A stretch of 64,000 bases of DNA from Nocardia sp. NBC_00416 (lineage in GTDB: Bacteria; Actinomycetota; Actinomycetes; Mycobacteriales; Mycobacteriaceae), in NCBI RefSeq assembly GCF_036032445.1, contig NZ_CP107932.1:4280501-4344500 (forward strand), in the 5' to 3' direction. The position numbers were made by a program, and so were the translations under genes. Positions 63,667 to 64,000 of the stretch are shown one piece after another. Numbering within the stretch: position 1 is the first letter of the stretch; each line of letters starts with the position of its first letter. The notes below the pieces were generated by a model. That model had not been told where the DNA came from and made no database searches. It saw only the letters and a list, made by a program, of their open reading frames with translations.

Positions 63667-63969
63667 TTACTTGCCGACGACAGCCAGCACGTCGCGCGCG
63701 GACAGGATCAGGTATTCCTCACCCTGGTACTTGATCTCGGTACCGCCGTACTTGCTGTAGATGACGGTGTCGCCCTCCTGGACATCCAGCGGGATGCGCT
63801 TCTCACCTTCGTCGGCCCACCGGCCGGGGCCGACGGCGACAACGGTGCCCTCCTGCGGCTTTTCTTTGGCCGTATCGGGAATGACCAGGCCGGAGGCGGT
63901 CGTCGTCTCGGCCTCGTTGGCCTGGACGAGGATCTTGTCCTCGAGCGGCTTGATGTTCACGCTCGCCAC
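63667..63969 (-). CDS. groES: Co-chaperonin GroES
   Basis: The 100-residue co-chaperonin has the mobile-loop region (ETTTASGLVIPD) and the beta-barrel core (GTVVAVGPGRW, VIYSKYGGTEIKYQGEEYLIL). It caps GroEL to form the folding chamber. ATG 63969 starts MASVNIKPLEDKILVQ. The heat-shock promoter and any CIRCE/HrcA operator would lie just upstream, mostly outside the window; the last ~30 bases show no CIRCE half-site. Confidence 0.97.
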   Translation of the reverse strand: MASVNIKPLEDKILVQANEAETTTASGLVIPDTAKEKPQEGTVVAVGPGRWADEGEKRIPLDVQEGDTVIYSKYGGTEIKYQGEEYLILSARDVLAVVGK

Positions 63970-64000
63970 GTTGAGCCCTCCACTTTCAGGGGATAACGGT

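Noticed and set aside
63970..64000. CIRCE/HrcA operator upstream of groES
   Set aside because: Looked for TTAGCACTC or its complement in the remaining 31 bases; not seen. It may lie beyond the window.

Overview
The window reads as one contiguous piece of a high-GC actinobacterial chromosome, most likely a Nocardia or a close Nocardiaceae relative. The grounds are a mycothiol S-conjugate amidase (mca), WhiB and SigD/RsdA regulators, a GroES/GroEL1 pair with a His-rich GroEL tail, GuaB3 beside GuaB, and a DUF4254-like protein. From memory, gene order matches two separate M. tuberculosis blocks. Positions 1376-29336 follow roughly Rv1095 to Rv1074c (phoH2, glyA, coaA, short-chain Z-prenyl synthase, hemolysin III, YyaL-like, mca, DUF4307, greA, metB, cbs, SGNH hydrolase, fadA). 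Positions 42236-63969 follow roughly Rv3395c to Rv3418c (imuA', imuB, guaA, guaB3, guaB, DUF5319, rsdA, sigD, Rv3415c-like, whiB3, groEL1, groES).

Layout. 1-900: edge of a TetR gene with a palindromic operator, a small unknown gene and a DUF488 gene. 1376-12874: the conserved housekeeping block, with a class III adenylate cyclase between the hemolysin III and yyaL genes. 12875-16550: an inserted accessory island (VOC protein, carboxylesterase, double-Lrp regulator). It is bordered by an IS3-type orfA remnant on one side and, on the other, by a decayed copy of the first ~110 bp of the yyaL gene. 16620-29336: the rest of the conserved block. 29518-34272: accessory genes (XRE regulator with a perfect operator palindrome, Bax-inhibitor-like membrane protein, secreted protein, MarR).

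34290-40816 is a compact accessory cluster: a thiolase-fold ketosynthase facing away from a CoA ligase, an MIO-type aromatic amino acid ammonia-lyase with a His-Leu (tyrosine-type) selectivity pair, and an FAD oxidoreductase. Read together the genes suggest aromatic amino acid -> arylacrylate -> aryl-CoA -> ketosynthase extension, a phenylpropanoid-like mini-pathway. This is the best candidate for an undescribed system here.

40849-63969: a Ser/Thr kinase, an SOS-box-controlled mutasome cassette (imuA'-imuB), two lipoproteins, an rRNA-type methyltransferase, a PspC-type two-component envelope-stress system, the GMP branch of purine synthesis, the SigD module, WhiB3, a SigK-like sigma factor, and groES-groEL.

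Two families of intergenic repeats are visible. One is a ~115 bp two-hairpin element (18831, 47928, 54725, and a shortened copy at 53463). Two copies end directly at the ribosome binding site of the next gene (the response regulator and guaB3). The other is a ~25 bp repeat near the 3' ends of glyA and guaB3. All homology statements come from reading the sequences; no database search was run.
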